DNA from: Nemertoderma westbladi
Taxonomy: Eukaryota > Xenacoelomorpha > Nemertodermatida > Nemertodermatidae
Direction of reading: 5' to 3'
DNA: 64,000 nucleotides
NCBI GenBank assembly: GCA_032718475.1
Contig: JAUCBJ010002454.1
Coordinates: 1 to 64,000, forward strand
Shown: positions 11,563 through 22,116 of the stretch, piece by piece
Numbering within the stretch: the stretch's first letter is position 1
Layout: each line of letters starts with the position of its first letter
Made by a program: the position numbers and the translations under genes
Notes under the pieces: generated by a model
Told to the model about the DNA's origin: nothing
What the model saw: the letters and a program-made list of their open reading frames with translations, nothing else
Databases searched by the model: none

Positions 11563-11769
11563 CTTTTTATCTTCCATTAACTGTTTAGTGTTATGATCCT
11601 TCTTAATAAGATAACTAAACACATCGTAATGGCTTGTCGCTACAGCGAAACAGAGCGGTGTCTTTCCGTCTTTAGTCTCACATTTGGTTGACGCCCCGGA
11701 ATCGATTAGAAACTTAACGACTCTCAGATGACTAGCCTTGGCTGTGAAGTGCAATGCAGTCCAACCATT
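11563..11769 (-). CDS. nompC: Isolated ankyrin-repeat exon of TRPN/NOMPC type
   Basis: A 207-bp exon (69 codons, phase 0 at both ends) with acceptor TTTTTCTAG|AATGG and donor AAAAAG|GTTCGT. It encodes NGWTALHFTAKASHLRVVKF, then a second repeat with ETKDGKTPLCFAVATSHYDV, and ends YLIKKDHNTKQLMEDKK. From family knowledge, a GWT-LH-AA repeat followed by a DV-YL-K-HDT-LMEDK segment is the last ankyrin region just before the linker of TRPN (NOMPC), a mechanosensory cation channel with ~29 ankyrin repeats. I found no neighbouring TRPN exons within several kb on this strand, and the KYAT gene lies downstream on the same strand. It is either one exon of a gene with very long introns or a stray exon copy. 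The frame and splice sites are intact. Confidence 0.65.
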
Positions 11770-11843
11770 CTAGAAAAACAAACATTTTATTCGATATTAA
11801 TTATATAAAATAACGTTTAACTGGGTGTATGATATATACTATA

Positions 11844-12355
11844 GGGTGGTGCGTTTTTTACTTTTTATCGATTTCATTGTTCTACCGGTGCGCAAAAGTT
11901 GCCAAATGGTAAAAAATTAAGGCAAACAATTTTCTCTAAATTTCATCAATATCTTGACGGATCCCAAGGGGGGTTGAAATTTGACCCCCCTGGGTCAATG
12001 GGTTTGCGATGCACTACAATGAAATTTATAACAATATAACACATTAATGAAAGATCAATGACTCAAGAAAGAACTTCCTGCATGCATGTCATAAAATGTG
12101 TCCAAACTTAGTTAGATACCAAAATTTTGATTTTGGAATCAAGGGAACTAGTGCCACAATCACATGGCCAGAACCTACCCTTTGGCGCAAGTTACTCTTA
12201 TTCTCAACTTTCGCGATGTACAACTTTTAGTTCTCCTACTGCATTAATATTATGCTCATTAGAACCGCAATGACCGATTTAGTGGGGGTAGACACAATTA
12301 AAAGAAAAGCGTAGTGCGAATGAAATCGAAAAAAAAAGTAAAAAACGCACCGCCC
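11844..12355. mobile_element. ~0.5-kb MITE with ~38-bp TIRs
   Basis: GGGTGGTGCGTTTTTTACTT at the left end and its complement at 12318-12355 (AGTAAAAAACGCACCGCCC), with ATCGATTTCATT continuing the repeat inward. There is no ORF. It sits ~75 bp upstream of the ankyrin exon. The terminal sequence looks mariner-like, but a TA duplication is not clear. Confidence 0.7.
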
Positions 12356-13594
12356 AAATATACAATAAAACATTAGGCAGCATCAGAAGATTATACGATT
12401 GGCAAGAACCCTTTATGCTACAGTTGAGAGAGACCAGTTGGGAGCATAGCCTTTTCTAGGATGCCACATGCCTTGGATTACTTGGATGATCAAACTCTAT
12501 AGAGTTAATCATCCTACAGTACAGCAAGTCATGTTTAAATTGCTAAATAAGATATACTGTACGCATATTTCCAATTGGGGTGTCATTTCAGCCTATGGAA
12601 GTATTTCTGGGCTTCTAATTGGCTGTTCCTTCAATAAGCTCACCTCATTGGCTAACACTCTCCCATAGCCAAAAGGTGTGTCGGTTCAGGCTAATTGCCA
12701 AAAGGGATGTCGCTTGGGGAAACTCTCTGAGTAAGTACCGGTACTGCTGTACTGATAGATAAAAATATTCAAAGCTAAAGCTCCTGACAGCCTGTTGAGC
12801 TCATCAATATCTGCCTACGCCTGTAGGTTAGGTCAATAATTGGTAATAGGTCTGTACTACTGTATGGTAACAGGTAAAAATAGGTACTGTAGGCCTAGGG
12901 CAAGCGGATTGTGAGCTTCAATCGTTGTCAGTTATAGGTACTGTAGACCCTTTCTGCCTTTGACCTTAAGACTAAGACTGATAGAGGTAGCTCTAGCAGG
13001 ATAGTCATTGTTTTTAAATAAGAAACTACGTCTGGTTCTTGTCACTGCTACACTGTCCGTACTCACTGACATTGACATACTGTAGGTCTAATAAACGAAT
13101 AAGCAAGTTGACTACTGTATATACCAATCAGTAACATTTAGAACAATTAGTAACATTTAGAATGTAACAATAAAAAATTATTTGTAATCTTTTGTAAACG
13201 AATAATGTTAATTGTTTTTATATTCCCAAGGTTTTGAACCGACTGACAACTACTGTACTGTAAGAAATCGAGGTTGTTTAATGTTTAGACATTTCACCCG
13301 CTAGCGGTGGTTAAAATCCCATATTCTGATCGTATTTAGTCAGGTTACAAATGCTTCGGATACTACTGTACACGTGGCTCGCGCAAATATTATATTGTGA
13401 ATTATTATATAATATAATTATATATGGCAGTAGTATTTGTTATTTAACTAAACCCAATACAAATGGTGTGGTAACAAATAACACCAGACATTAGTGAATA
13501 TATGACAATATAATTATGATTTACCTGTTTAATACGGAAGGAGTAGGCAGGCTTAAGTAAAATTTACAAGTAATAAAAGTGATTTCCCCCAAGC
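12356..13594. other. Intergenic, no gene seen
   Basis: Many TACTGTA and GTAGGCCTA words but no ordered repeat and no supported ORF. Confidence 0.4.
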
Positions 13595-13599
13595 GTACC

Positions 13600-14100
13600 G
13601 TGCTGCCGTGGGGAGTACCTTTACATCCTGATAGACGACCGTGTGATGGCGAGCCACGTAAGTCCAGGTGAGCCTTAGCGTAGGGCCGTAGGGGTATAAT
13701 TAGTGGACCGTCCGTCGTTGTCGGAAATTTTTGAACGCTATTAAGTCGGTCAATCTTTGATGAAATGGAACAACACTTGGTACACATGTAGTCTATCAAA
13801 AGTTTATAAATTCTACAGGACTTCTGTAGTTCATCTGCCTGCCGTTAGGGGGCGAATTGACAAAAACATAAAAAAAAGTAGCTGTAATTATAGAACCAAC
13901 CATCTCAGATACATCTGAAATTTGGTGTAGGAGTGACCTACGAGCATTGCTGAATTATAAATTCCGCTCACATAGACAGACTTTTACAGTTTCTCTGTCT
14001 GCGTCTGCCGCTAAGGGGCGAATGACTAGGTCCACTAATTGTATCTCTACGCAAAAGGCTCACCTGGACTTACGTGCTGCGCGAAGTCCCCACTTACATC
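13600..14100. mobile_element. Inverted-repeat element (GTGGGGACTTCGCGCAGCACG family)
   Basis: ACGTAAGTCCAGGTGAGCC, then TAATTAGTGGAC (13657-13708), is inverted at 14030-14080. The outer ends carry GTGGGGA / TCCCCAC and the right end has GTGCTGCGCGAAGTCCCCAC. The interior contains CTGCCGTTAGGGGGCGAATT and a degenerate second copy. Related pieces lie at 3.9, 31.9, 34.7, 35.5, 38.0, 40.1 and 42.4 kb. Confidence 0.65.
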
Positions 14101-14408
14101 ACGTGTATCACTTTCCTGCAAGTTTGCGTGAAAATTAATATCTATGGGATTTTCCAATCACATCACTTGTACGGTATACAAAAAGGAATAAAGATACCGG
14201 TAACTGGAAAAGTCTGCAGCTAGTACAGTTGTAGTACCGGTACTTCAGAGTTCTGTACTTAGCGTAGGCCTTGGATGGGTACCGGTACCGTACATAATTA
14301 TTATAACACGGTGGTCTCTTATGTTTCAGCGTTTAGCCTGTATCTTACATATATTAAATTATAAATTTAAATTAAAATAAAGCTAAACTACCGTACCGTA
14401 CCGGTACC

Positions 14409-16659
14409 ATGGTTGTAGTTGGTGCATTCTTCCTCCCGCATGGTGGGCAGGCGATGGACCCACTATATTTGGACAAATGTCTGCCTCCGTCGTCCCACCA
14501 AATGGCCTGGAAACTCCATAACTCTAGTATTTTATGCGGTCAAGCTGTCGCCAAACTGAAACCCGATGTAATATTCGTTACTTCACCACATGGTCATACT
14601 GATTACAAGAACCACACTCTATATTTGAACGAGAAATCTTTCGGAAACTTAGATACTTCATATTTTACAAAGAATTCCACGGAAACCGATCATTGCTACG
14701 TGCCTACAAATAAATACAGCGTATCATTTTCACTGGATAGGAATCTGTCCACTAACATTATAGGAGCGTTAGATAAATCCTTCCACATTTCTGGGATTCG
14801 GTTTAACCCCTTTATCCCTGCACCGCTCCTCTGGGGCGAGATCATTCCGCTGGCATTTATTCCACCTAACTTCCTTAAAACGACTAAAGGAATGGCCTTA
14901 TCCTGTTTGGGGACGACTCTGTTTTTTCCTCCAATGTTGCTGCATGTAAGCATGTAGCAGCATATAGCATACTGTCATGAGTTGCTGTGGCGATGTGCCA
15001 TCGCACATTACGAATAACAAACTCTGTAAACATTATCACGCATTTTTTAGTACAATCAATAGGCAAATATGCATTGTCTAAGTGTGAAAACTCAAACTTT
15101 GATCGTGATTGGTGAAGCACCTATGCTGCTTCACTGTTAGTGAGTGATATATTTACGTTCAAACCGGTAAGAGCACGGCCAATCACACCAGCCCATACTA
15201 TTTTACCATTCATATCAAAATATAAATGGTAAAATAGGTATTACCTGAAACTGTGTGGGCTATTGAATAACCTTTTTTTGTCTGATGCAATTGGCGTTGG
15301 ATATTTAGATTAGTAAGGACGTATGGAACACGATAAGGTTAAGGTCCAAATTCTCGCCTTGGTCACCGTTGTTACTAGTATGATGGCCCTGCCAGTAGGG
15401 TACAATACTACTGTACTGTATATATATATATATATAAGTAATGACATGCCAAGACCAGTGTATGTGTCTTTTAGCTGTTTTTGTTTATGAGGTGTTTCAG
15501 CATGTCAATAGCTGACCATCGCGTTTTCTCTCACCAGCGGGCTGCCTCAATAGGACAAGATAAGTTCCGGTAATACTCATCCATCTTGTCTGCAGGGTGT
15601 TGCTGGTTTTCACTAAATAGTAATATGTATATTGTATATACATGAATGAACATGAGTTGAGTATATAGATTGTACCGGTAATATATCAATTATGGCAGAA
15701 ATTCCACAAAATATATTCGATGGTGACTTAGGGTTCGAGTATTAGATGCTTTACAAATCAGTTTATCTCAGAGAAAATTTAATTTCAAAATTAGTTTTCA
15801 TCAATCATATCATCTTAATTATGGCTCAAAATCATAACCAGTGAATTACAATGGCCAGAATTTCAAACTTTAAGCTAATTTTGATTAAATTATAATAAAA
15901 CCTAATTAAATCTTATTTTTTACGTTTTAATTTGGGTTATATGAATATTATGATAAAAGCTATATTGAAACCTAATAAAAAAACTTTTTTGACAAATTTT
16001 TGACACCTAATTTGTCACCAAGGATTATGCACAAGGTTTATGCAGCCGCTAAAATGTAACATTCATTGAAAGAAACAAAAACTCATCTTCCAGAGTCCTC
16101 CAAACAGGGTATATTCTCAGGAGTTATCTTGAATCCGCCCAGCTTGCGTATCCCTCGCGATGGGTATCGGGCGCTATGCGACGAAACTAGTCACCTAGGT
16201 AACGAGTTGTTTACATACTTTGATTCGTTGCCCGGACGAGTTGTATTCGTAATGAGTGGCGACTTGTCGCACACTCACAGCGACACTCATCCTAATGGTT
16301 TCTCGGATTCCGCTCAACCATTCGACGATTTGTGCGCCAAATGGGCCGGAACCCTAGACAGCGATGCCTTAAACCAAGCCGTAGATTTGGCTGAATCTGC
16401 TAAACCTTGCGGTTTATTATCCTTACAAATGTTGGATGGGATAACATCTTGTGGCGGGAAGAGTAATTGGTGTCCTACATTACTGACAAGCGGACATCCA
16501 ACTTACTACGGAATGATGGTCGCATCGTTTATAAGGAAAGATTACGAGGCGGATGTCGGTGGCCTGATTACTGACAATCTGGGAAGAATAGCGGAAGATA
16601 AGAGTTTCTTCAACAATTATGCACTGGATTATGGGAGTTATTTGAACTATAAAGATTGA
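14409..16659 (+). CDS. LigB-type (class III) extradiol dioxygenase-like protein, two exons
   Basis: Exon 1 starts at ATG 14409 and most likely ends at 14945 (CAT|GTAAGC). Exon 2 starts at 16108 (AAACAG|GGT) and ends at TGA 16659. Both junctions are phase 0 and give ~362 residues. The N-terminus FFLPHGGQAMDP places His11, and VTSPHGHTDYKNH places His61; these correspond to the two iron-binding histidines of LigB. WGEIIPL in exon 1 and SGDLSHTHSDTHPNGFS in exon 2 (His ~234/236) match the conserved WGE..PL and catalytic D-[LS]-H-TH segments. The family opens catechol rings using Fe(II) and O2, or has related metal-site roles. The substrate is unknown. The last ~25 residues of exon 1 look less conserved, so an earlier donor or an extra exon is possible. 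AATAAA lies at 16756-16761. Confidence 0.8.
15416..15437. repeat. TA microsatellite in the dioxygenase intron
   Basis: A TATATATATA run of ~20 bases in the 1.16-kb intron. Confidence 0.8.
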
Positions 16660-16661
16660 TT

Positions 16662-17826
16662 AATAATACGAGCTGACAAATGAACCAGAACAATGTATAA
16701 AGTAAAGTAGTTCTACTTGGCAACAAAATTATGTTATGTATTTAGTTTTATTATAAATAAAATTGTAAAATTACGAAATGACTGCTGATTATAAACTTGT
16801 TTCAAAACTAAGAAAAATCTAATATTGTAGGTGGAATTTCTTAACTAGGTCAAAGACTTTTATTATCCGTGACACATTGGTTTGGTTGAGTATGATATAA
16901 TAAAACACATCCAAAACGGTGTAAAATAATAATTTAACTTTCATTGTAAATTTACTCGTTTAGAGCTGTAAAGTGCACAATACTTCACTATTAAATGTAC
17001 AGCTGTAGAGATATGTAGAGTAGTCCTCCGAGTTATAAAGTGCCACATAACAACTCACTGATAATGCTAACGGCGTTAGGTAATCTAATGTCTAAAATGT
17101 CAACTCCTATCCCTTGTTTTGCTCCCAGTAATTCAACTGGTTCTCATTTTATCGACCCCATAGATAGAAAGGCTGAGTGGACCCTGGTGAGGTTCCAACC
17201 TACAACCAATAGATTGCAGGCCGGGCGCTCAACCAACCTATAATGCAAGAAATAAGATGATACTATCTATTGATCAATTTTCTTATTTTCAAAATTTGGT
17301 GATAGCAAACAATTTCCACCCACCGTCAAAAATTACAACTTTGAAAATCCTAATGGAATTTTTACTTATACCATAATAGAATACCGTAATTAAAAAAATA
17401 TATATATATCTTTATATTTTCTTTATATTTCTTTTAGCCTTTATATATAAATTTCTGAAAATTATCGGAAATGTCTATACAAAACTTAATGTACTTAACA
17501 TCAAATTTGGTATGGAACCCGGAATTGATCCAATGCGAGTATTTGTACTGGAATCAAATTATTCAAGATTATTATTTTATACCAACTCCTATAAGATGTA
17601 AGTAAAAAAAATGTTGAAACAAGAATTCGGTTTTTTATGAATATAATTCTGTAGTAACTGTAGAAACTAACACGAGACAATACAAATTACAGGCCACAAA
17701 TGTTATGAAAAGAAACAATAGTTTACCAATATATTAAATCGATATGAATTCAAACTATATTATTGGCGAAGCTGATATCCAGTTTGTATACAAATAATAT
17801 GTTGAGTTGCGTATTGTAGCACAATG
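16662..17826. other. Intergenic between two convergent genes
   Basis: It holds the dioxygenase 3' flank (AATAAA at 16756). A 115-bp non-AT stretch at 17130-17245 (AAAGGCTGAGTGGACCCTGG, then GGCCGGGCGCTCAACCAAC) resembles dispersed SINE-like sequence, but I cannot assign it. The rest is AT-rich with a TA run near 17398. Confidence 0.35.
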
Positions 17827-18300
17827 TTAAACATGACTGTCTCGCGAATCGATTACCTCGCTTTCATCTTCGGATTTGGCGAGCTTCGCATATTTTTCCA
17901 GGCCAACAATGATTGAGCTCCATACACTCCGCCGCAGCAGCTGCACTGCGTCTTCGGTATTAATTGAAGTGATTGCGCCTGGTTGATACTCATTGTAGTT
18001 GCTAGCGTTAGCCCTGTTGTTTTGAACCAGTCGCTTTTCGTGCCTTAAGTAGATGATACAAATAATGGATATGAGTGCCAAAAGCAAAGCGCACCCTAAT
18101 AACACAATTGGCATTGTGTCGGTGATGAAGTTGAATTCATTATCAGCACCATCACTACCATCACCTTTATCCATTCTAATATCGTTGGATCTTGTAGGTT
18201 CGGCGGTAATTGAGGGTTCGATGGTAGTTGCAGTTTTAGGCTCCGAATAACAACTTCCAAACAATAAAACAAGGTTAACGACAAACAATATTCGTTTCAT
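17827..18300 (-). CDS. Small single-pass type I membrane protein, unrecognised
   Basis: A single open exon from ATG (18298-18300) to TGA encodes 157 residues. Residues 1-19 (MKRILFVVNLVLLFGSCYS) are a signal peptide with a likely cut after SCYS. Residues 20-62 form a short Thr/Glu/Asp-rich ectodomain without cysteines. Residues 64-85 (PIVLLGCALLLALISIICII) form a membrane helix followed by a basic stop-transfer RHEKR. Residues 91-157 form a cytoplasmic tail with NYNEY, LLRR and an acidic EDESE end. The topology is clear from sequence; the family is not. The lack of introns and the short ectodomain suggest a lineage-specific surface or receptor-accessory protein (inference). No partner gene is adjacent. 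Confidence 0.65.
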   Translation of the reverse strand: MKRILFVVNLVLLFGSCYSEPKTATTIEPSITAEPTRSNDIRMDKGDGSDGADNEFNFITDTMPIVLLGCALLLALISIICIIYLRHEKRLVQNNRANASNYNEYQPGAITSINTEDAVQLLRRSVWSSIIVGLEKYAKLAKSEDESEVIDSRDSHV

Positions 18301-18945
18301 AGTTGACGAGAAGATTAAAAACTATATTCAATAATAAAATAAGTAAATATTATGTTATCTATAATAATTATTTCTTAGCGTCATCATACCCATAAGTGTT
18401 TATCTATTTTGATTGAAATTGTTCATTCTTTTGTGCTCTATTTATTTATCATATTCTAAAACTTTGTCAATAAATAATATACATATATATATATAAAGAT
18501 TAATTGTAATCTATAGTATATTGAGTGTGGGTTGTGACGTTTAACTAAGACACAATAATAAATAATCCTGTTACATTGCAGAGTAGAACGGTAAAAACGC
18601 ACCTAGAGAAATTGTGTTCGGAGATTCTTAGGGCAGTGACAGTGACCCACCCCTAAAGCCTAATGTGCACACAACAAACACAAGATGGTGACAATGTTGG
18701 CTTAAACAGTAAGCGAAAACTACATATGTACAGAGCATAAAAAGTACCGTGTAAAATGTAACCAAACAAAAAACCACACTACAAAAGCGAACTATATTCC
18801 CTATACCTACACGAAACAGTTAAACAAAATAAAATTTAAGAAACATAATAAATGTCAATCATTATTACATAACAGCGATCATCCGAGAAAAAAGGGAGAT
18901 GCGCCAATGAAGCACATACCACGATATTGGTAACAGCGCATCGAA
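18301..18945. other. Intergenic, no gene seen
   Basis: AT-rich upstream flank of the membrane protein gene with a TA run near 18480. No supported ORF. Confidence 0.4.
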
Positions 18946-20022
18946 CAAACCCATTAGTGCCCGCGGTCACTTAGTCGCATTATCGCGGGCACTAATACCC
19001 CATAGGACGTTAGTGTCCGCGAGACGTTAGTGACCGCGAAACATTAGTGCCCCGTGCCCGCGAGACATTATAGTGCCCGCCAAGCGACTTAGTATATGTA
19101 ATAAATACAACAGGCCAGGGAGACATTTCCTGGTTCTTTAGTTCCTGCTGATGCAAACGAGTCCTTACATTCTTCAAACTCCAAAGGTACAAATTTCCAG
19201 TCTTTAGTTCCCGCATCTCGTTATTCAACATTTTAATTTAAACTTGGACCTTTTATGATTAAAAAATTCAGCATTTATATTATTTGGTTTTGCGGTAAAG
19301 TCTTCAAGGAATGAGGATTAAGCAACAGCGTTTGATTGTTTATACATAACCTAGTTTTGATTGAGTATACTTAATTTGTTTAATTTCCTGGAGACAATGT
19401 GTAATAAAAAAAAAACAAGGTGCAGTACTACAGTATTATCGCCCGAGGACGCACTAACTCTGATATATTATAATGAATTAATGATTTCAAGAAAAATACT
19501 CAGTCGACTATCTGACATTTTGTCGACGAATTAAAAGTAAAGTACAGTGTAGTACCTTTATTTAATTATATTAGGGAATTAATTAAATTAGTGTATGTTA
19601 ATGAAGGAGGCCGTTGTCGGTGACTTTGATTGAATGGGGTATAAGTAAGAAGAAAAACGGATTGCCTTATACTAACTTTCAAATTCAGTGCAGGGTGCGG
19701 GCACTAACGTCTCGCGGGCACTAACGTCTCACTTGCAGACAAGGTCCTCGGGCACTAACGTCTCGCGGGCACTAACGTCTCACTTGCAGACAAGGTCCTC
19801 GGGCACTAATGACTCGCGGGCACTAACGTCTCACTTGCAGACAAGGTCCTCGGGCACTAATGACTCGCGGGCACTAACGTCTCACTTGCAGACAAGGTCT
19901 TCGGGCACTAATGACTCGCGGGCACTAACGTCTCACTTGCAGACAAGGTCTTCGGGCACTAATGACTCGCGGGCACTAACGTCTCACTTGCAGACAAGAT
20001 CCTCGGGCACTAATGACTCGCT
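18946..20022. mobile_element. Element bounded by inverted clusters of a GGGCACTAACGTCTCGC motif
   Basis: At 18955-19080 the word appears as TTAGTGCCCGC / GCGAGACGTTAGTG in several diverged copies, and at 19690-20022 it appears many times in the opposite orientation. The intervening ~600 bp is AT-rich without an ORF. Sub-terminal repeats in inverse orientation at both ends fit a fold-back style element. I did not identify a TSD. Confidence 0.5.
19690..20022 (+). repeat. 51-bp minisatellite
   Basis: About six copies of a 51-bp unit containing GGGCACTAACGTCTCGC twice plus CACTTGCAGACAAGGTCCTC. As 51 is a multiple of three, one frame stays open and yields an artefactual 17-residue repeat (SGTNDSRALTSHLQTRS). 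Confidence 0.9.
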
Positions 20023-20580
20023 TAAATATTTTTTGCATGTATTTCCCCAGAGAATTATTCCATAGGATATATAAGGATATAGTAGGGAGTAGTAAAGAAG
20101 TCTAAGTACATTTAAAGGAAATATGTATCGCAATTTATAAAAAATTCCTATAGTTTTAGATATTTTTGACAGGATATCGTCACAGTGTGGTTTCCAAGAT
20201 AATTTATTATCGATTAATGTTCCTAAAAATTTAGTAGATGGTTTCATTTTGATAAGTTGGTCACGGATTTTGATTGGATGAGTTGTTGGATGGTTGTCAT
20301 ATGTACTGGAGATAAAAATATATTCTGTTTTTGTGAGATTTAAGGATAACCTATTGTCTATTAACCATTGTTCAATATTCTTTAATTCATCATTTACTGT
20401 TTGTATCAACTTATGTGGATTTCTATCAAAGAGGAGAAGTGTGGTATCGTCTGCAAAAAGAGTGGTGATTAATTTTGTGGAGTTGGGAAAGTCGTTTATA
20501 TATATATTAAAAACAAAGTAGGGGAGATTAGGGACCCTTGTGGTATACCGCAAAGCAAGATTAAAGGATCTGACAGGACG
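20022..20580 (-). pseudogene. Reverse transcriptase fragment of a CR1/Jockey-like LINE
   Basis: The minus strand reads GIPQGSLISPTLFLIYIND, then after a one-base slip in a TA run (~20505) FPNSTKLITTLFADDTTLLL with the catalytic FADD. The thumb region follows (LSLNLTKTEYIFIS, KFLGTLIDNKLSWKPHCDDI) and ends near YGIILWGNTCKKYLSES. The 5' part with endonuclease is absent and the 3' end abuts the 51-bp array. Family traits (GIPQGS, FADDTTLL, LGxxxDxxLxWxxH) point to the CR1/Jockey side of non-LTR elements. Confidence 0.8.
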
Positions 20581-20594
20581 TCAGGACAGGACAA

Positions 20595-21276
20595 ACTGAG
20601 TTTTTCTCAATCCTGGCTGGCGTACTGCAAGGTGACACATTGGCGCCATTACTATTTGTAATTGTACTGGATTACGCAATGAGGACGGCCACAAAGGGTG
20701 AAGATCTGGGATTCACACTTCAAGAACGCAGAAGTAGTACTACTACTACTAGGATCGGCATGCTGCATTGTTAAGAATGCTGTGCCGGATTGAGTAGTGG
20801 TTGAGAAGTAGTAGATATCCGGCAACTACAGTCACAGACCCCGACTTTGCGGATGACATCGCCCTGCTCTCTAATACGCTAGCAGATTAACAGCTTCTAC
20901 CTGGACACTGACGAAATCACTTGAACACCGAATTGATGGTTGCTACACAAGACTACTAAGGGCAGCCCTAAATATCAGCTGGAGACAACGCATCACAAAC
21001 GCCGAGCTCTATAACCACCCTCCGTGAACGCAGATTAAGATTCAGTGGGCACTGCTGGAGAAGTAAAGACGAGGTTATACCAGATCTACTTTTCTGGCAA
21101 CCAACACATGGAAAGCGTAGTCGTTACGACCGGCCATAACATATATAGATCAACTTGAAAGGGATACTGAACTTGGGAGAAACGAAATTGCGACAACTAT
21201 GGAGAATCGGGAAGCCTGGAAGGATCTCATTTCCACTGTCCGAGTTCGCTCGACCTAGTAGTAGTAGTAGTTGTAT
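20595..21276 (+). pseudogene. LINE fragment (family with (TAG)n tail), rearranged
   Basis: The fragment begins VLQGDTLAPLLFVIVLDYAM and continues GEDLGFTLQERRS. After an insertion it reads PDFADDIALLSNTL (RT catalytic FADD), and then LLRAALNISWRQRITNAELY, LRERRLRFSGHCWRSKDEVI, PDLLFW and HGKRS. It ends in CTAGTAGTAGTAGTAG (21257-21274). Stops and deletions make it inactive. The tail of short TAG repeats is typical of RTE-like elements. The same family lies reversed at 30425-30900. Confidence 0.75.
20738..20815 (-). mobile_element. ~75-bp 3'-end stub of the other LINE family, nested
   Basis: TACTACTACTAGGATCGGCA, then AGAATGCTGTGCCGG, is the complement of the 3' end of the LINE at 39420-39487 and 49809-49865. 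It sits inside the LINE at 20595-21276. AGAAGTAG occurs on both sides (20731-20738 and 20805-20812), which suggests a target duplication from a very short insertion. Confidence 0.6.
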
Positions 21277-22107
21277 ATGTAATTAATATTTAATAGGGGC
21301 TCTTGTTGGCATTTTATTATAATTAATTGGAGGGAAATTCAAATACGTCTTGTGGTACTCTCACTCTCGGTAGGTTTAGCTTGACCAAGTCAAATTGTGG
21401 TTTATAACTGGTCCGCCAGCAGCCCTGCCCGGTTTAAAAATTAAAGCCATATATTCACAGCACAATCAATCACACGGCCTCGGTTATTATTTTCATTTAA
21501 CAAAGTCTTCCAAAGTTTCCAATACATGGTTCAGCTTTTGTTTAGGCTGCTTTTCGGAATGGTTATGGAGGTGCACGTTCTTTAGTTGTTTATTGTCGAT
21601 GTGATCATGCTTCTGTTCTATGAAAAATAAAAGTAATTTTGTTACTCGATTTTAGCAGCATCCATAAGCAATCCAACCTCCATTGTAGCCCTTTCCACTT
21701 TGTTCAGCATAGGTTCTGCATCTGCTGCTAGTGTATTATAAATTCAGGGTGACGTCATCCACAAGGCGGGAACTGAGACTGTATGTATGAGAAGGATGCC
21801 GCCTGCTTCGTTCGACCTTCTACGTGAACCCAACAAGAATCCACACAAGTTAGTGAATAATACCAAACCAATAAAGGTTAATAACACGGGATTTAAAATT
21901 GACAACAGAGTGAATCATAGTGTGGTATGATTAAAAGTGTGAAGTATTAACCAAGATGAGGCTTGAGTATAGAGTGTGATGGCCAAACCCACTCAGATAC
22001 TGCATATTGATAAGAGCTAACAATGGTGCAATTGCAATAACTACTGTAGGAAATACAATACAGTAAGAACAATGTATCCGGTTGGTTTGTGTGGGCGAAA
22101 GGGGTTA
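21277..22107. other. Intergenic, no gene seen
   Basis: No supported ORF or ordered repeat. Confidence 0.35.
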
Positions 22108-22116
22108 TTATTGGAA

